This document shows, piece by piece, positions 10,580 through 17,870 of a stretch of DNA of 64,000 nucleotides. How positions within the stretch are numbered: position 1 is the first letter of the stretch; every line of letters begins with the position of its first letter. Source of the DNA: SHZI01 sp963802215 (GTDB lineage: Bacteria > Pseudomonadota > Gammaproteobacteria > Steroidobacterales > GCA-2729495); contig CAWDHQ010000001.1 in assembly GCA_963802215.1 (NCBI GenBank), forward strand, positions 1,984,001-2,048,000, read 5' to 3'. Under the pieces are notes generated by a model that worked only from the letters and a program-made list of their open reading frames with translations, did no database searches and was not told where the DNA came from. The position numbers and the translations under genes were made by a program.

Positions 10580-11416
10580 ATGGGTCCGCTCCGCTACATA
10601 TTCCCCGCCTTCGTCCTGGCCTTCTGGGTCATCTGCGGTTTCGGCATCGCCAATGGCCACTGGTCCGGGATCCACTGGCTGATGCTGGGCATCGCACACC
10701 TGGGCTGCGCCGTGATCTTCGGGAACTTCGTTCACGTGTTCACCTACGGTTACGGACTCAGCATGGTGCTTGTGAACCTGGGCGTGATGGCCTGGCGGCC
10801 CGTGCCCGCGGTTCTGCTGACGGCCGGCCTCGGCCTGGTCTACGGGCTGCGCCTGTTCTGGTTCGTCTGGTCACGGGACCGCAGCCAGGGCTATGCCGCC
10901 ACCCGGGAGAAGGGCCAGAAGGCCAACGCCGGCGTGCCGCTGCCGCTGCGCCTGTTCATGTGGGTGTCCTGCGGCTGGCTGCTCGCCTTCGTGGGCATGC
11001 CGGCCTGGGTCGCCGGTGAGGCCGGCGGCCTCACTACGGGGATACTGACGGGGGCTGGCCTGATGCTGGCGGGCCTGGTGCTGGAGTCAGCGGCGGACGG
11101 CCAGAAGCAGGCGGCCAAGGCGACGAATCCCCGGACCTTCGTGAGCACCGGGCTCTACGCGCGACTCCGCCATCCGAATTACCTGGGCGAGATCGTCTTC
11201 CAGCTCGGCCTGATGGTGGTGGCCGTCACCGGAGTCCTGGGCAGCGGCCTGGGGGGCTGGGCATTGGCTGCCGGCGTCGCGGGCCCGATGTACATTGTGA
11301 TCCTGATGTACTTTGCAGCCCACGATCAGGACCACCAGCAGGGCCAGCGCTACGGCACAGAGCCGGCCTACCAGGCCTGGCGCGAGCGCACCAGCTGCCT
11401 CCTGCCGGGGCTCTAG
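10580..11416 (+). CDS. DUF1295/isoprenylcysteine-methyltransferase-like membrane protein
   Basis: A 278-residue integral membrane protein with about six to seven hydrophobic segments. Its C-terminal part has the motif GLYARLRHPNYLGEI followed by a transmembrane hairpin and YFAAHDQDH...Y, typical of the DUF1295/steroid 5-alpha-reductase/ICMT superfamily. In these families the RHPNY region binds a cofactor (NADPH or SAM), but the substrate is unknown here. It lies between the cysteine-synthase and CorA genes, 3 bp before the latter, so the three are probably one transcript. Confidence 0.75.
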   Translation: MGPLRYIFPAFVLAFWVICGFGIANGHWSGIHWLMLGIAHLGCAVIFGNFVHVFTYGYGLSMVLVNLGVMAWRPVPAVLLTAGLGLVYGLRLFWFVWSRDRSQGYAATREKGQKANAGVPLPLRLFMWVSCGWLLAFVGMPAWVAGEAGGLTTGILTGAGLMLAGLVLESAADGQKQAAKATNPRTFVSTGLYARLRHPNYLGEIVFQLGLMVVAVTGVLGSGLGGWALAAGVAGPMYIVILMYFAAHDQDHQQGQRYGTEPAYQAWRERTSCLLPGL

Positions 11417-11419
11417 CGG

Positions 11420-12385
11420 GTGATCGTCAACTGCATCGCCTACCGGGGAGGCAGGAGCCTCGGCAACATCCCGGTGGACGACATCAGCGAGGTGCTGAAG
11501 CAGCCCGAGACCTTCATCTGGCTCGGCGTCCACGAGCCTGACACATCGCTGCTCCGGAAGGTGCAGGAGGAATTCTCCCTGCACGAGCTGGCGATCGAGG
11601 ACGCCATGCATGCCCATCAGCGGCCGAAGATCGAAGCCTATGCCGACTCGATTTTCATCGTGGTCTCGACCGCACAGCTCGTGAACGACGAGGTGCAGTT
11701 TGGCGAGACCCACCTGTTCGTGGGCACGAACTACATCATCACCATCCGCCACGGCGCCTCGGTGAGCTACGCGCCGGTTCGCCAGAAGTGCGAGACGGCC
11801 CCACATCGGCTGGGGATGGGGCCGGGATTCGCGCTGTATTCCGTCCTCGACTTCATCGTGGACAACTACCAGCCGGTTGCAGAGCGGCTGCAGGAGCACT
11901 TTCAGGCACTCGAGGACCGGATGTTTGACGAGTCCTTCGACCGGGAGTCCATTGGCAGGCTCTACAAGCTGAAGGGGGCGCTGATCAAGCTGCGGGACGC
12001 CGTGGGCCCGATCACCGACATCAGCGCACAGCTGATCCGGTTCCACGAGGATGTGGTCCGCAAGGAGCTGCGCCACTACTTCCGGGACATCGAGGACCAT
12101 GTGTCCCGGATCACGAAGGAACTCGACACGATTCGGGAAATGCTCACAACGGCCATCCAGGTAAACCTGGCCCTGGTGACCGTCGGCCAGAACGAGGTGG
12201 TGAAGCGCCTGGCCGGCTGGGGCGCCATCCTGGCGATACCGACGGTGGTATTCAGCATGTACGGCATGAACTTCAGGTTCATGCCGGAACTGGGCGGCAG
12301 GTTTGCCTACCCGATGGTGGTCGGCGCGACACTGATGGCCTGCGCGCTGCTCTACCGGCGCCTGGTCCGGGCGGGGTGGATCTAG
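11420..12385 (+). CDS. corA: CorA family divalent cation transporter
   Basis: A 321-residue CorA-type magnesium/cobalt channel. A large cytosolic N-terminal alpha/beta domain and long helices (about 1-255) are followed by two transmembrane helices. The GMN signature occurs as YGMNF after the first helix; the C-terminus is basic (RRLVRAGWI). The start is GTG, 3 bp after the upstream stop, suggesting translational coupling. The family is certain; whether the main ion is Mg, Co or Zn is not. Confidence 0.9.
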   Translation: MIVNCIAYRGGRSLGNIPVDDISEVLKQPETFIWLGVHEPDTSLLRKVQEEFSLHELAIEDAMHAHQRPKIEAYADSIFIVVSTAQLVNDEVQFGETHLFVGTNYIITIRHGASVSYAPVRQKCETAPHRLGMGPGFALYSVLDFIVDNYQPVAERLQEHFQALEDRMFDESFDRESIGRLYKLKGALIKLRDAVGPITDISAQLIRFHEDVVRKELRHYFRDIEDHVSRITKELDTIREMLTTAIQVNLALVTVGQNEVVKRLAGWGAILAIPTVVFSMYGMNFRFMPELGGRFAYPMVVGATLMACALLYRRLVRAGWI

Positions 12386-12395
12386 GCCGGCGTTC

Positions 12396-12704
12396 TCAGC
12401 GACGCTCCGGCGGTATCCCCCGGATGGCCGCCGCGAAGAGGGCGTGGGCCTCCGCGTCCACCGGCCGGTGCCTCACCCCGGTGCTGGCCGGGTCCTTGCC
12501 GAGGCAATTCCCGCCCTTCCAGTCCCGGGCTGGCCGCACCGGCCGCGGCACGAAGCCCCCGCCACAATTGGGGCAGACGTTGCCGAGAATCTCCTCCACG
12601 CAGCCGGCGCAGAAGGTGCACTCGTAGCTGCAGATGCGTGCCTCCGGGGAGTCGGGAGGCAGCGACCTGTTGCAGTTCTCGCAGGTGGGGCGGAGTTCGA
12701 GCAT
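12396..12704 (-). CDS. DUF1272 domain protein
   Basis: A 102-residue cysteine-rich cytosolic protein. The N-terminal 60 residues contain C-x2-C (CENC), C-x3-C-x2-C-x2-C (CSYECTFCAGC) and CPNCGGG, a zinc-ribbon-like arrangement that matches DUF1272, a family of unknown function. The C-terminal 40 residues are variable and less ordered. It is convergent with corA, with only 10 bp between the two stop codons. Confidence 0.8.
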   Translation of the reverse strand: MLELRPTCENCNRSLPPDSPEARICSYECTFCAGCVEEILGNVCPNCGGGFVPRPVRPARDWKGGNCLGKDPASTGVRHRPVDAEAHALFAAAIRGIPPERR

Positions 12705-12724
12705 AGGCGGGCCTCCTCAGTCAC

Positions 12725-13045
12725 TCAGGCACCGGTCAGGGGGTCCGTGGGACCGGGCGGCAGCGCGGTCAGCAGCCGCTCTGCGCGGACCACATGAACT
12801 ACGTACACAGTCCGTTTCGTCACCCGGTAGATGACGCGGCAGGGCGGCTCGCTGAGCTGGCGGTACCGCCCGCCGGGCATCTCGGGCACCTCCGGTCCGC
12901 TCAGGGGGTGCCTGGCAAGCTGGCCCACGTGGTCGAGAACGCGCTGCACGAGTTCCGCCGCGGCGGCCGGATTCTCCAGGGCGATGTAGTCGGCGATGGC
13001 ATCGAGATCGGAAAGCGCCGGTTCGGTCCAGACTACTTCTGCCAT
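12725..13045 (-). CDS. ParE/RelE-superfamily toxin
   Basis: A 106-residue toxin of the RelE/ParE superfamily, with the typical opening WTEPALSDLDAIADYI and the C-terminal strand pattern CRVIYRVTKRTVYVVHVVRAERLL. ParE members poison gyrase and RelE members cleave mRNA; the helix-rich N-terminus favours ParE-like, but the target cannot be decided here. It overlaps the upstream antitoxin frame by 13 bp, the normal type II arrangement. Confidence 0.85.
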   Translation of the reverse strand: MAEVVWTEPALSDLDAIADYIALENPAAAAELVQRVLDHVGQLARHPLSGPEVPEMPGGRYRQLSEPPCRVIYRVTKRTVYVVHVVRAERLLTALPPGPTDPLTGA

Positions 13046-13290
13046 CGGACGAGGCGCTTGCGGGCCTGGGCGTGGGGCACGATCCGGCCTTCCTCGATGG
13101 CCTTTTCGCCCCGCGCAATACCCTCGAGCAACGCCATGCGCCGAAGCAGTCCTTCGTAGCTGCTCACGTCCACCAGATACGCGGTCGGCAAGCCGTGCTG
13201 CGTGATCAGGATCGGCTCCCGCTTCCTCGCGAGGTCGTTCAGCAGCTCCGTAGCCCTGCGCTTGAGGGTGGTCACCAGTTCAGTCCGCAT
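13033..13290 (-). CDS. Phd/YefM-type antitoxin
   Basis: An 85-residue antitoxin. The N-terminal Phd/YefM fold (LLNDLARKREPILITQHGLPTAYLVDVSSYEGL) binds DNA; the C-terminal tail (EEGRIVPHAQARKRLVRW) is expected to wrap the toxin. It overlaps the toxin gene and is preceded within 2 bp by a perfect palindrome likely to be its operator, so the pair is probably autoregulated. Confidence 0.85.
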   Translation of the reverse strand: MRTELVTTLKRRATELLNDLARKREPILITQHGLPTAYLVDVSSYEGLLRRMALLEGIARGEKAIEEGRIVPHAQARKRLVRWQK

Positions 13291-13292
13291 GT

Positions 13293-13312
13293 AGTGATAC
13301 TAAAGTATCACT
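13293..13312. promoter_or_regulatory. Palindromic operator of the toxin-antitoxin operon
   Basis: AGTGATACTAAAGTATCACT is a perfect 9-bp inverted repeat around a central AA. On the minus strand it overlaps a possible -10 (TAGTAT, 13297-13302), with TTGCCC (13321-13326) 18 bp upstream as a weak -35. Binding of the antitoxin here would block its own promoter. The predicted start point falls at or beside the ATG, implying little or no leader. Confidence 0.65.
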
Positions 13313-13360
13313 TGCCGGGCGGGCAAGGTCACGGGCCAAATCTGCCCAGATCGGCCGGAT

Positions 13361-13855
13361 TCAGACTTGCGGCGGCCGGGCCAGCAGCGCCTCGCGCCGG
13401 GCGAGGCTTTCCCGGGGCCAGTACTGGTTCCTGTCGTAATACTCGGGCACTGCGGGAGTGCCGGGCGGGAGTATCACCCAGGGCTGCTTCGAGGCCGTGA
13501 AGATGTGGATGTCCGGCGGCAGCCGGTCGGGGTCGTCGAGCGTGCCGACCCGAACGAAGGCGACGAGGATGCCCGCGCCAGCATAGTGGCTCCAGACTGC
13601 GATCCGGCACTTCGGGCAACGGGCGACCTGCTGCCCCTTGCCACTGCTGGACGGCGTGTCCACGAACTCCGGCACCGCGTCGCTGAGCACCGAGATCCGG
13701 TCGCTCTCGAGCATGGCGTTCAGCGCAAAGGACGCCCCGCTCTCCCGCTGGCACCAGCGGCAATGGCAGCAGTTCACGAACAGCGGCGCGGATTCGAGCT
13801 GGTAGCGGATGTGGCGGCAGGTGCAGCCGCCGGAAAGCGGGTAGCCGGAGTTCAT
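13361..13855 (-). CDS. GFA/CENP-V family protein (first copy)
   Basis: A 164-residue protein of the GFA (glutathione-dependent formaldehyde-activating enzyme-like)/CENP-V fold. The zinc-binding cysteines are clear: GGCTCRHIRY, NCCHCRWCQ and ARCPKCRIAVW. Most family members have unproven functions. It lies 12 bp after an 81-bp element bounded by inverted repeats and, with the next three genes, may be part of an integron cassette array. It is quite different in sequence from the other GFA protein at 13967, so this is not a recent duplication. Confidence 0.85.
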   Translation of the reverse strand: MNSGYPLSGGCTCRHIRYQLESAPLFVNCCHCRWCQRESGASFALNAMLESDRISVLSDAVPEFVDTPSSSGKGQQVARCPKCRIAVWSHYAGAGILVAFVRVGTLDDPDRLPPDIHIFTASKQPWVILPPGTPAVPEYYDRNQYWPRESLARREALLARPPQV

Positions 13856-13867
13856 GCAGTTCGCCCC

Positions 13868-13948
13868 TTCAAAACGATCGTCCGGGTGATTGAGCCCATC
13901 CTACGTTGGAACCGAGCAGAATTAGTGCTCCACAGTCGTAGTTTTGAA
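13868..13948 (-). repeat. Possible attC-like element between the two GFA genes
   Basis: Arms TTCAAAAC (13868-13875) and GTTTTGAA (13941-13948) are perfect inverted repeats 81 bp end to end, with an inner hairpin GAGCA/TGCTC. The size, the AAC...GTT polarity and the location (19 bp after one stop codon, 12 bp before the next start) are those of an integron recombination site, but the GTTRRRY consensus is not met and the middle pairing is poor. Confidence 0.3.
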
Positions 13949-13966
13949 CTGGAACCGCCAGCCCCC

Positions 13967-14362
13967 TCACGGCATCGCCGAACCGGCGGCCTCCCGGACG
14001 GGAATCCCGGCCGGATCGAAGCCGTCCAGGCAATACACGTTGATCCCGAAGAAGTCCGGCGTCACGCGCTTCCGGTGGAACGGGTAGATGCCGCACACCT
14101 TGCAGAAGAAGTGCCGGGCCGTGCGCGTGTGGAACTGGTACTCAACCAGGAACTCCTGGCCCTGGATCAGCCTGAACCTGCTCTCGTGGACCTTGACCAT
14201 CAGGGCGTTTTTCTTCCGGCAGATGGAGCAGTCGCACCGGGTGAGTTCGGGGAAGTCCGTCTCGATCTCGAAGCGGACGGAGCCGCAGTGGCAGCTGCCG
14301 GAATATTGTTGAATGGGGCGGCTAACCATGTCTCTGGCTCCCGGACCGGGCGCTACGCTCAT
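13967..14362 (-). CDS. GFA/CENP-V family protein (second copy)
   Basis: A 131-residue GFA-fold protein with the zinc-ligand pattern GSCHCGSVRFEIE, CDCSICRKKN and FFCKVCGIYPFHRKR. The ATG at 14362 overlaps the stop of the upstream VOC gene as ATGA, which favours it; a second ATG at 14329 (MVSRPIQQYSG) is closer to the conserved domain and could be the true start. Biochemical role unknown. Confidence 0.83.
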   Translation of the reverse strand: MSVAPGPGARDMVSRPIQQYSGSCHCGSVRFEIETDFPELTRCDCSICRKKNALMVKVHESRFRLIQGQEFLVEYQFHTRTARHFFCKVCGIYPFHRKRVTPDFFGINVYCLDGFDPAGIPVREAAGSAMP

Positions 14363-14823
14363 CGCACCGAGTCATACGCTCTCTCAAGCGCCGCCACGTC
14401 AAGCTTCACCATTTCCATCATGGCGTCCATGACGGCCTTCACTCTCGCGGGGTTCTCGTCGCGGATGAGTTCGATGAATCGCTTCGGGACAATCTGCCAC
14501 CACAGACCGAACTGGTCCTTGATCCAGCCACACTGCATTTCAGTGGCGCCGGCCTTGACGAGCTTGTTCCAGTACTCGTCCACTTCCTTCTGGTCCTCGC
14601 ACTCCACAAACAGCGAGAAGCCTTCGGAGAACGTGAAGTACGCACCGCCGTTGTAGCCCATGAAGGACTGACCGCCGATGACGAATTCGGCCGAGTTGAT
14701 GGGGCCATCCTTGCCAGCGCGGGCGACAGCCGTGACCCTGGAGTCCGGAAACGTGGAAGTGTAGAACTCGATCGCGGACTCAAGCTGGTCGTTGAACATC
14801 AGGAACGGGGTTACTTTGCTCAA
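14359..14823 (-). CDS. VOC superfamily protein, PhnB-like
   Basis: A 154-residue member of the vicinal oxygen chelate superfamily, closest in pattern to PhnB-like/3-demethylubiquinone-methyltransferase-domain proteins: KVTPFLMFNDQLESAIEFYTSTFPDS, then FVECEDQKEVDEYWNKL and CGWIKDQFGLWWQIVP. Such proteins include glyoxalases, dioxygenases and resistance proteins, and they are frequent integron cassette cargo. It is translationally coupled to the downstream GFA gene and starts 24 bp after the attC-like element at 14848-14925. Confidence 0.85.
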   Translation of the reverse strand: MSKVTPFLMFNDQLESAIEFYTSTFPDSRVTAVARAGKDGPINSAEFVIGGQSFMGYNGGAYFTFSEGFSLFVECEDQKEVDEYWNKLVKAGATEMQCGWIKDQFGLWWQIVPKRFIELIRDENPARVKAVMDAMMEMVKLDVAALERAYDSVR

Positions 14824-14847
14824 CTGTGATGACTCCTTTCGTGGCCC

Positions 14848-14925
14848 GCTTAACGTTGGTGGTCGGCCGCTGTGGACGCAATACGAAGCGCTGTTCCCAC
14901 TGTCGGCTGCACCGACTGGTTAGAG
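14848..14925 (-). repeat. Candidate attC recombination site
   Basis: Read on the minus strand, this 78-bp element starts with CTCTAAC and ends with GTTAAGC, a match to the GTTRRRY core. Inner segments GTGCAGCCGAC and CGGCCGACCACC occupy the L-box positions, with partial pairing. The stop codon of the membrane-protein gene lies within its first bases, as is usual for cassettes. The other end of that gene, at 15324-15330, carries GTTAGAG, the exact complement of CTCTAAC, as expected if the segment was once a circular cassette. No integrase gene is in the window. Confidence 0.45.
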
Positions 14926-15333
14926 TTCACGTTCATCCGGTTTCCAGATTTCTCTTGCGCCAACTCCTGCAAACACAATGACAAGCATCAAGGGCAGCAC
15001 GAATGCAAGGACAATCCAAGACCCGCTTACACCCGGGAAGTCAGTGGATATGCCGATACTCGGTCCAATGTAGTTCATCGTCGCGATTACCAGCGAGATC
15101 ATTACACCGAGAACAACGCCATTTGCGTACGGCCTATAACGCGCTGCACGTGAAGGTACGAGGCCCGACAGGAAGGCCGCAATATATAGTGACCAACCCA
15201 GGATACGTTCGATGGGAGGTGTCCAGTGCACGGAACTATGCATGGCAATGTATGCGGGAGCAGCTAGCACTACAAAGGCGAGCAGTCCGATCCAGCACCC
15301 GCGTACGTCCACCACTGGGCGACCTCTAACCAC
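14920..15333 (-). CDS. Small membrane protein, hypothetical (cassette-like)
   Basis: A 137-residue protein with four likely transmembrane segments (IGLLAFVVLAAPAYIAM; ILGWSLYIAAFLSGLV; GVVLGVMISLVIATM; WIVLAFVLPLMLVIVFAG) and a charged C-terminus (REIWKPDEREL). No family recognised. The start is GTG. The local sequence is visibly less GC-rich than its surroundings, and the frame is bounded by complementary TGGTTAGAG/CTCTAACCA 9-mers, consistent with an acquired gene cassette. Confidence 0.65.
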   Translation of the reverse strand: MVRGRPVVDVRGCWIGLLAFVVLAAPAYIAMHSSVHWTPPIERILGWSLYIAAFLSGLVPSRAARYRPYANGVVLGVMISLVIATMNYIGPSIGISTDFPGVSGSWIVLAFVLPLMLVIVFAGVGAREIWKPDEREL

Positions 15334-15380
15334 TGATTGCAGGACGACCGACAGAAATTCTCAAGGCACGAGGTAACGGG

Positions 15381-16400
15381 TCAGCGCAGCGGCCGTATCC
15401 CCACCGCCTGCCGTATCGCCTTCAGGAAGGGCGTCGCCATCCCCCGCGCCTTCTCGGCCCCGACCTTCAGCACCTGCTCCACGTGCCCCGGGTCCGCCAT
15501 CAGCCGGTCGTACTCACCCCGCGGCGTCGCCAGGTGGGCGTCCAGGTACGCAAACAATTCCTGCTTCAGTTCGCCCCAGCCTGCGCCGGCGGCGTAGCGG
15601 GCCGCGTAGGCCTCCGTCTCGGCGGGCGTGGCGAAGGCGCGGTAGATCTCGAACAGGGTCGAGCCCTCCGTCTCCTTCGGCACGCCGGGCTCCAGGGAGT
15701 TGGTCTTGATCTTCATTATCAGCTTGCGCAACTGGGCGGACGGCGTGAAGAGCGGGATCGTATTGTTGTAGCTCTTGCTCATCTTCCGGCCGTCGAGGCC
15801 CGTGAGGATAGCGGTGTTCGCGCCGATGTCCGCCTCCGGGATCACAAACTGCTCGCCGTAGATGTGGTTGAAGCGCTGGGCGATGACCCGGGCCATCTCC
15901 ACGTGCTGCTTCTGGTCCTTGCCCACGGGCACCCGGTGGGCCTTGAACATTAGGATGTCGGCGGCCATCAGGATCGGGTAGGAGAACAGGCCCATGGTGA
16001 TCCCCTTGTCCGGGTCCGCGTCGCCCTCGTGTTCGTTGGCCTGCACCGCCGCCTTGTAGGCGTGGGACCGGTTCATGAGGCCCTTGGCAGTGACGGTGGT
16101 GAGGATCCAGGTGAGCTCGGGAATCTCGGGGATGTCCGACTGCCGGTAGAAGGTGGAGCGGCCGGTGTCCAGGCCCAGCGCGAGCCAGGTCGCCGCGATC
16201 TCCAGGCTCGAGCGGGCGATCAGGTCCGGGTCCTGGTTCTTCACCAGCGCGTGGTAGTCGGCGAGGAAGTAGAAGGACTCGACGTCCTGGCGATGGCTCG
16301 CGGCAATCGCCGGGCGGATTGCCCCGACGTAGTTGCCGAGGTGCGGCGTGCCCGTGGTCGTGATGCCCGTCAGGTGCGTTTCGGTGGTCTGCTTATTCAT
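15381..16400 (-). CDS. trpS: Tryptophanyl-tRNA synthetase
   Basis: A 339-residue class I aminoacyl-tRNA synthetase that charges tRNA-Trp. The HIGH-equivalent motif is TGTPHLGNYVGA (about residues 16-27) and the KMSKS loop is GRKMSKSYNN; both ATP-binding motifs are intact. The length matches E. coli TrpS (334). It is divergent from the prolidase gene, 25 bp away. Its 3' end lies 48 bp from the cassette-like region. Confidence 0.97.
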   Translation of the reverse strand: MNKQTTETHLTGITTTGTPHLGNYVGAIRPAIAASHRQDVESFYFLADYHALVKNQDPDLIARSSLEIAATWLALGLDTGRSTFYRQSDIPEIPELTWILTTVTAKGLMNRSHAYKAAVQANEHEGDADPDKGITMGLFSYPILMAADILMFKAHRVPVGKDQKQHVEMARVIAQRFNHIYGEQFVIPEADIGANTAILTGLDGRKMSKSYNNTIPLFTPSAQLRKLIMKIKTNSLEPGVPKETEGSTLFEIYRAFATPAETEAYAARYAAGAGWGELKQELFAYLDAHLATPRGEYDRLMADPGHVEQVLKVGAEKARGMATPFLKAIRQAVGIRPLR

Positions 16401-16425
16401 AGGGGCCGTAGTTTAGACTGCCGGC

Positions 16426-17751
16426 ATGCATCCCGCCCCCAGCCTCTACCGCCCGCACCTCCGTACCCTGTCCGCCCGCTACGATGCCGCCCTCGAGGCG
16501 GCGGGCCTGGACGCCGCGCTCATCGGCGCCGGCGTGCCGCCCGCCGTGCACCGGGACGACCAGGACTACCCCTACCGGCCCGAGCCGCTGTTCCTGCAGT
16601 GGGCCGCGCTGGAAGCCCATCCCGGCTCCGCCCTGCTCTATCGCCCGGGACGGAAGCCGCTTCTGCTGGTGTACGAGCCCGACGACTTCTGGCACCAGGC
16701 CGCGCCGGTCCCGAAGGGCCCCTGGCTCAGGGCCCTCGACATCCGGGTGATGAAGAAGCGCGCCGACATTGCCAGGCACCTGCCAGCCGCCAGACGCGGC
16801 AAATCCCCCGTCGCCCTGCTCGGCGATCCCGCCCAGTGGCGGGGCCTCTCGCTGCCCGGCGCCGTGAACCCGAAGCCCCTCCTCACCCACCTGGACTACG
16901 ACCGGGCCTTCAAGACCCCCTGGGAAGTCGCCTGCATGCAGGTGGCCACGGCCATGGGCCTCGCCGGTCACCGGGCCGTCCGCCAGGCCTTTGCCGCCGG
17001 CTGCAGCGAGTTCGAGATGGGTCTCATGTTCCTCGCCGCCTGCGGCCAGCGGGACGAGGAACTGCCCTACCCCGCCATCATCGCGGTGAACCGCAACGGC
17101 GCCACGCTGCACTACCAGCACCGGGACCGGCGCCGGCTGCCGAGCAGGGACCGCCACAGCCTGCTGCTGGACGCCGGATGCAGTTACACCGGCTACGCCT
17201 CCGACATCACCCGCAGCTATGCCGCCCGGCGCGGCGAGTTCGCACAGATGGTCCGGGACATGGACCGGGCCCAGCAGCGGCTCTGCGAGCTCGTACGCCC
17301 CGGTGTCGCCTTCCCGGAACTGCAGCTGGCCGCCCACCGGGAGGTCGCCGGCCTGCTGGCAGCGTGGGACCTCGTGCGCATGACCCCGGAAGACATGGTG
17401 AGTCAGAGGGTGACGGATCACTTCCTGCCCCACGGCCTCGGCCACCTGCTCGGCCTGCAGGTGCACGACGTGGGCGGCGACCTGGCGACCCACCGGGGCG
17501 GCGCGCTGCCCCGGCCCGCGCGCTTCCCGCGGCTGCGCCTCACCCGGCCACTGGAGCCCGGCATGGTCGTCACCATCGAGCCCGGCCTGTACTTCATCGA
17601 CTCCCTCCTTGCTCGGCTGAAGAAGAGCCGGGCAGGCAGGCGCGTGAACTGGCGGAAGCTCGCGGCCGTGCATCGCTACGGTGGCATCCGCATCGAGGAC
17701 AACGTGCTGGTCACCCGGGACGGGTTCCGGAACCTTACGCGGGAGCCCTAG
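16426..17751 (+). CDS. pepQ: Xaa-Pro dipeptidase (M24 family, PepQ-like)
   Basis: A 441-residue metallopeptidase (E. coli PepQ 443) that hydrolyses Xaa-Pro dipeptides. The N-terminal creatinase-like domain is followed by the pita-bread catalytic domain. The dinuclear metal ligands are visible: Asp in LLDAGCSYTGYASDITRSY (two Asp), His in HGLGHLLGLQVHD, Glu in VVTIEPGLYF and Glu in GIRIEDNVLVT. The 26-bp gap to trpS suggests overlapping divergent promoters. Confidence 0.92.
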   Translation: MHPAPSLYRPHLRTLSARYDAALEAAGLDAALIGAGVPPAVHRDDQDYPYRPEPLFLQWAALEAHPGSALLYRPGRKPLLLVYEPDDFWHQAAPVPKGPWLRALDIRVMKKRADIARHLPAARRGKSPVALLGDPAQWRGLSLPGAVNPKPLLTHLDYDRAFKTPWEVACMQVATAMGLAGHRAVRQAFAAGCSEFEMGLMFLAACGQRDEELPYPAIIAVNRNGATLHYQHRDRRRLPSRDRHSLLLDAGCSYTGYASDITRSYAARRGEFAQMVRDMDRAQQRLCELVRPGVAFPELQLAAHREVAGLLAAWDLVRMTPEDMVSQRVTDHFLPHGLGHLLGLQVHDVGGDLATHRGGALPRPARFPRLRLTRPLEPGMVVTIEPGLYFIDSLLARLKKSRAGRRVNWRKLAAVHRYGGIRIEDNVLVTRDGFRNLTREP

Positions 17752-17870
17752 GAGCGCCCATTCCCCATGCGCCGCACAGCACCCGGCCGGGGTGCGGCGT
17801 TTCGCCCCGGCGACCCGCCCGTGGCCGGACCATCTGCTACAGTTTCCCTTTCCCCCGCAGCGATAAAAAC

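Noticed and set aside
14322..14329. GTTAGCC next to the inner ATG of the second GFA gene as another attC end
   Set aside because: No matching RYYYAAC partner lies within 150 bp, and the VOC and GFA genes overlap by ATGA, leaving no room for an attC.
16029..17870. N-terminal 600-codon extension of the RND adaptor frame
   Set aside because: It runs through trpS and the prolidase gene in another frame; the lipoprotein signal near 17890 marks the real beginning.
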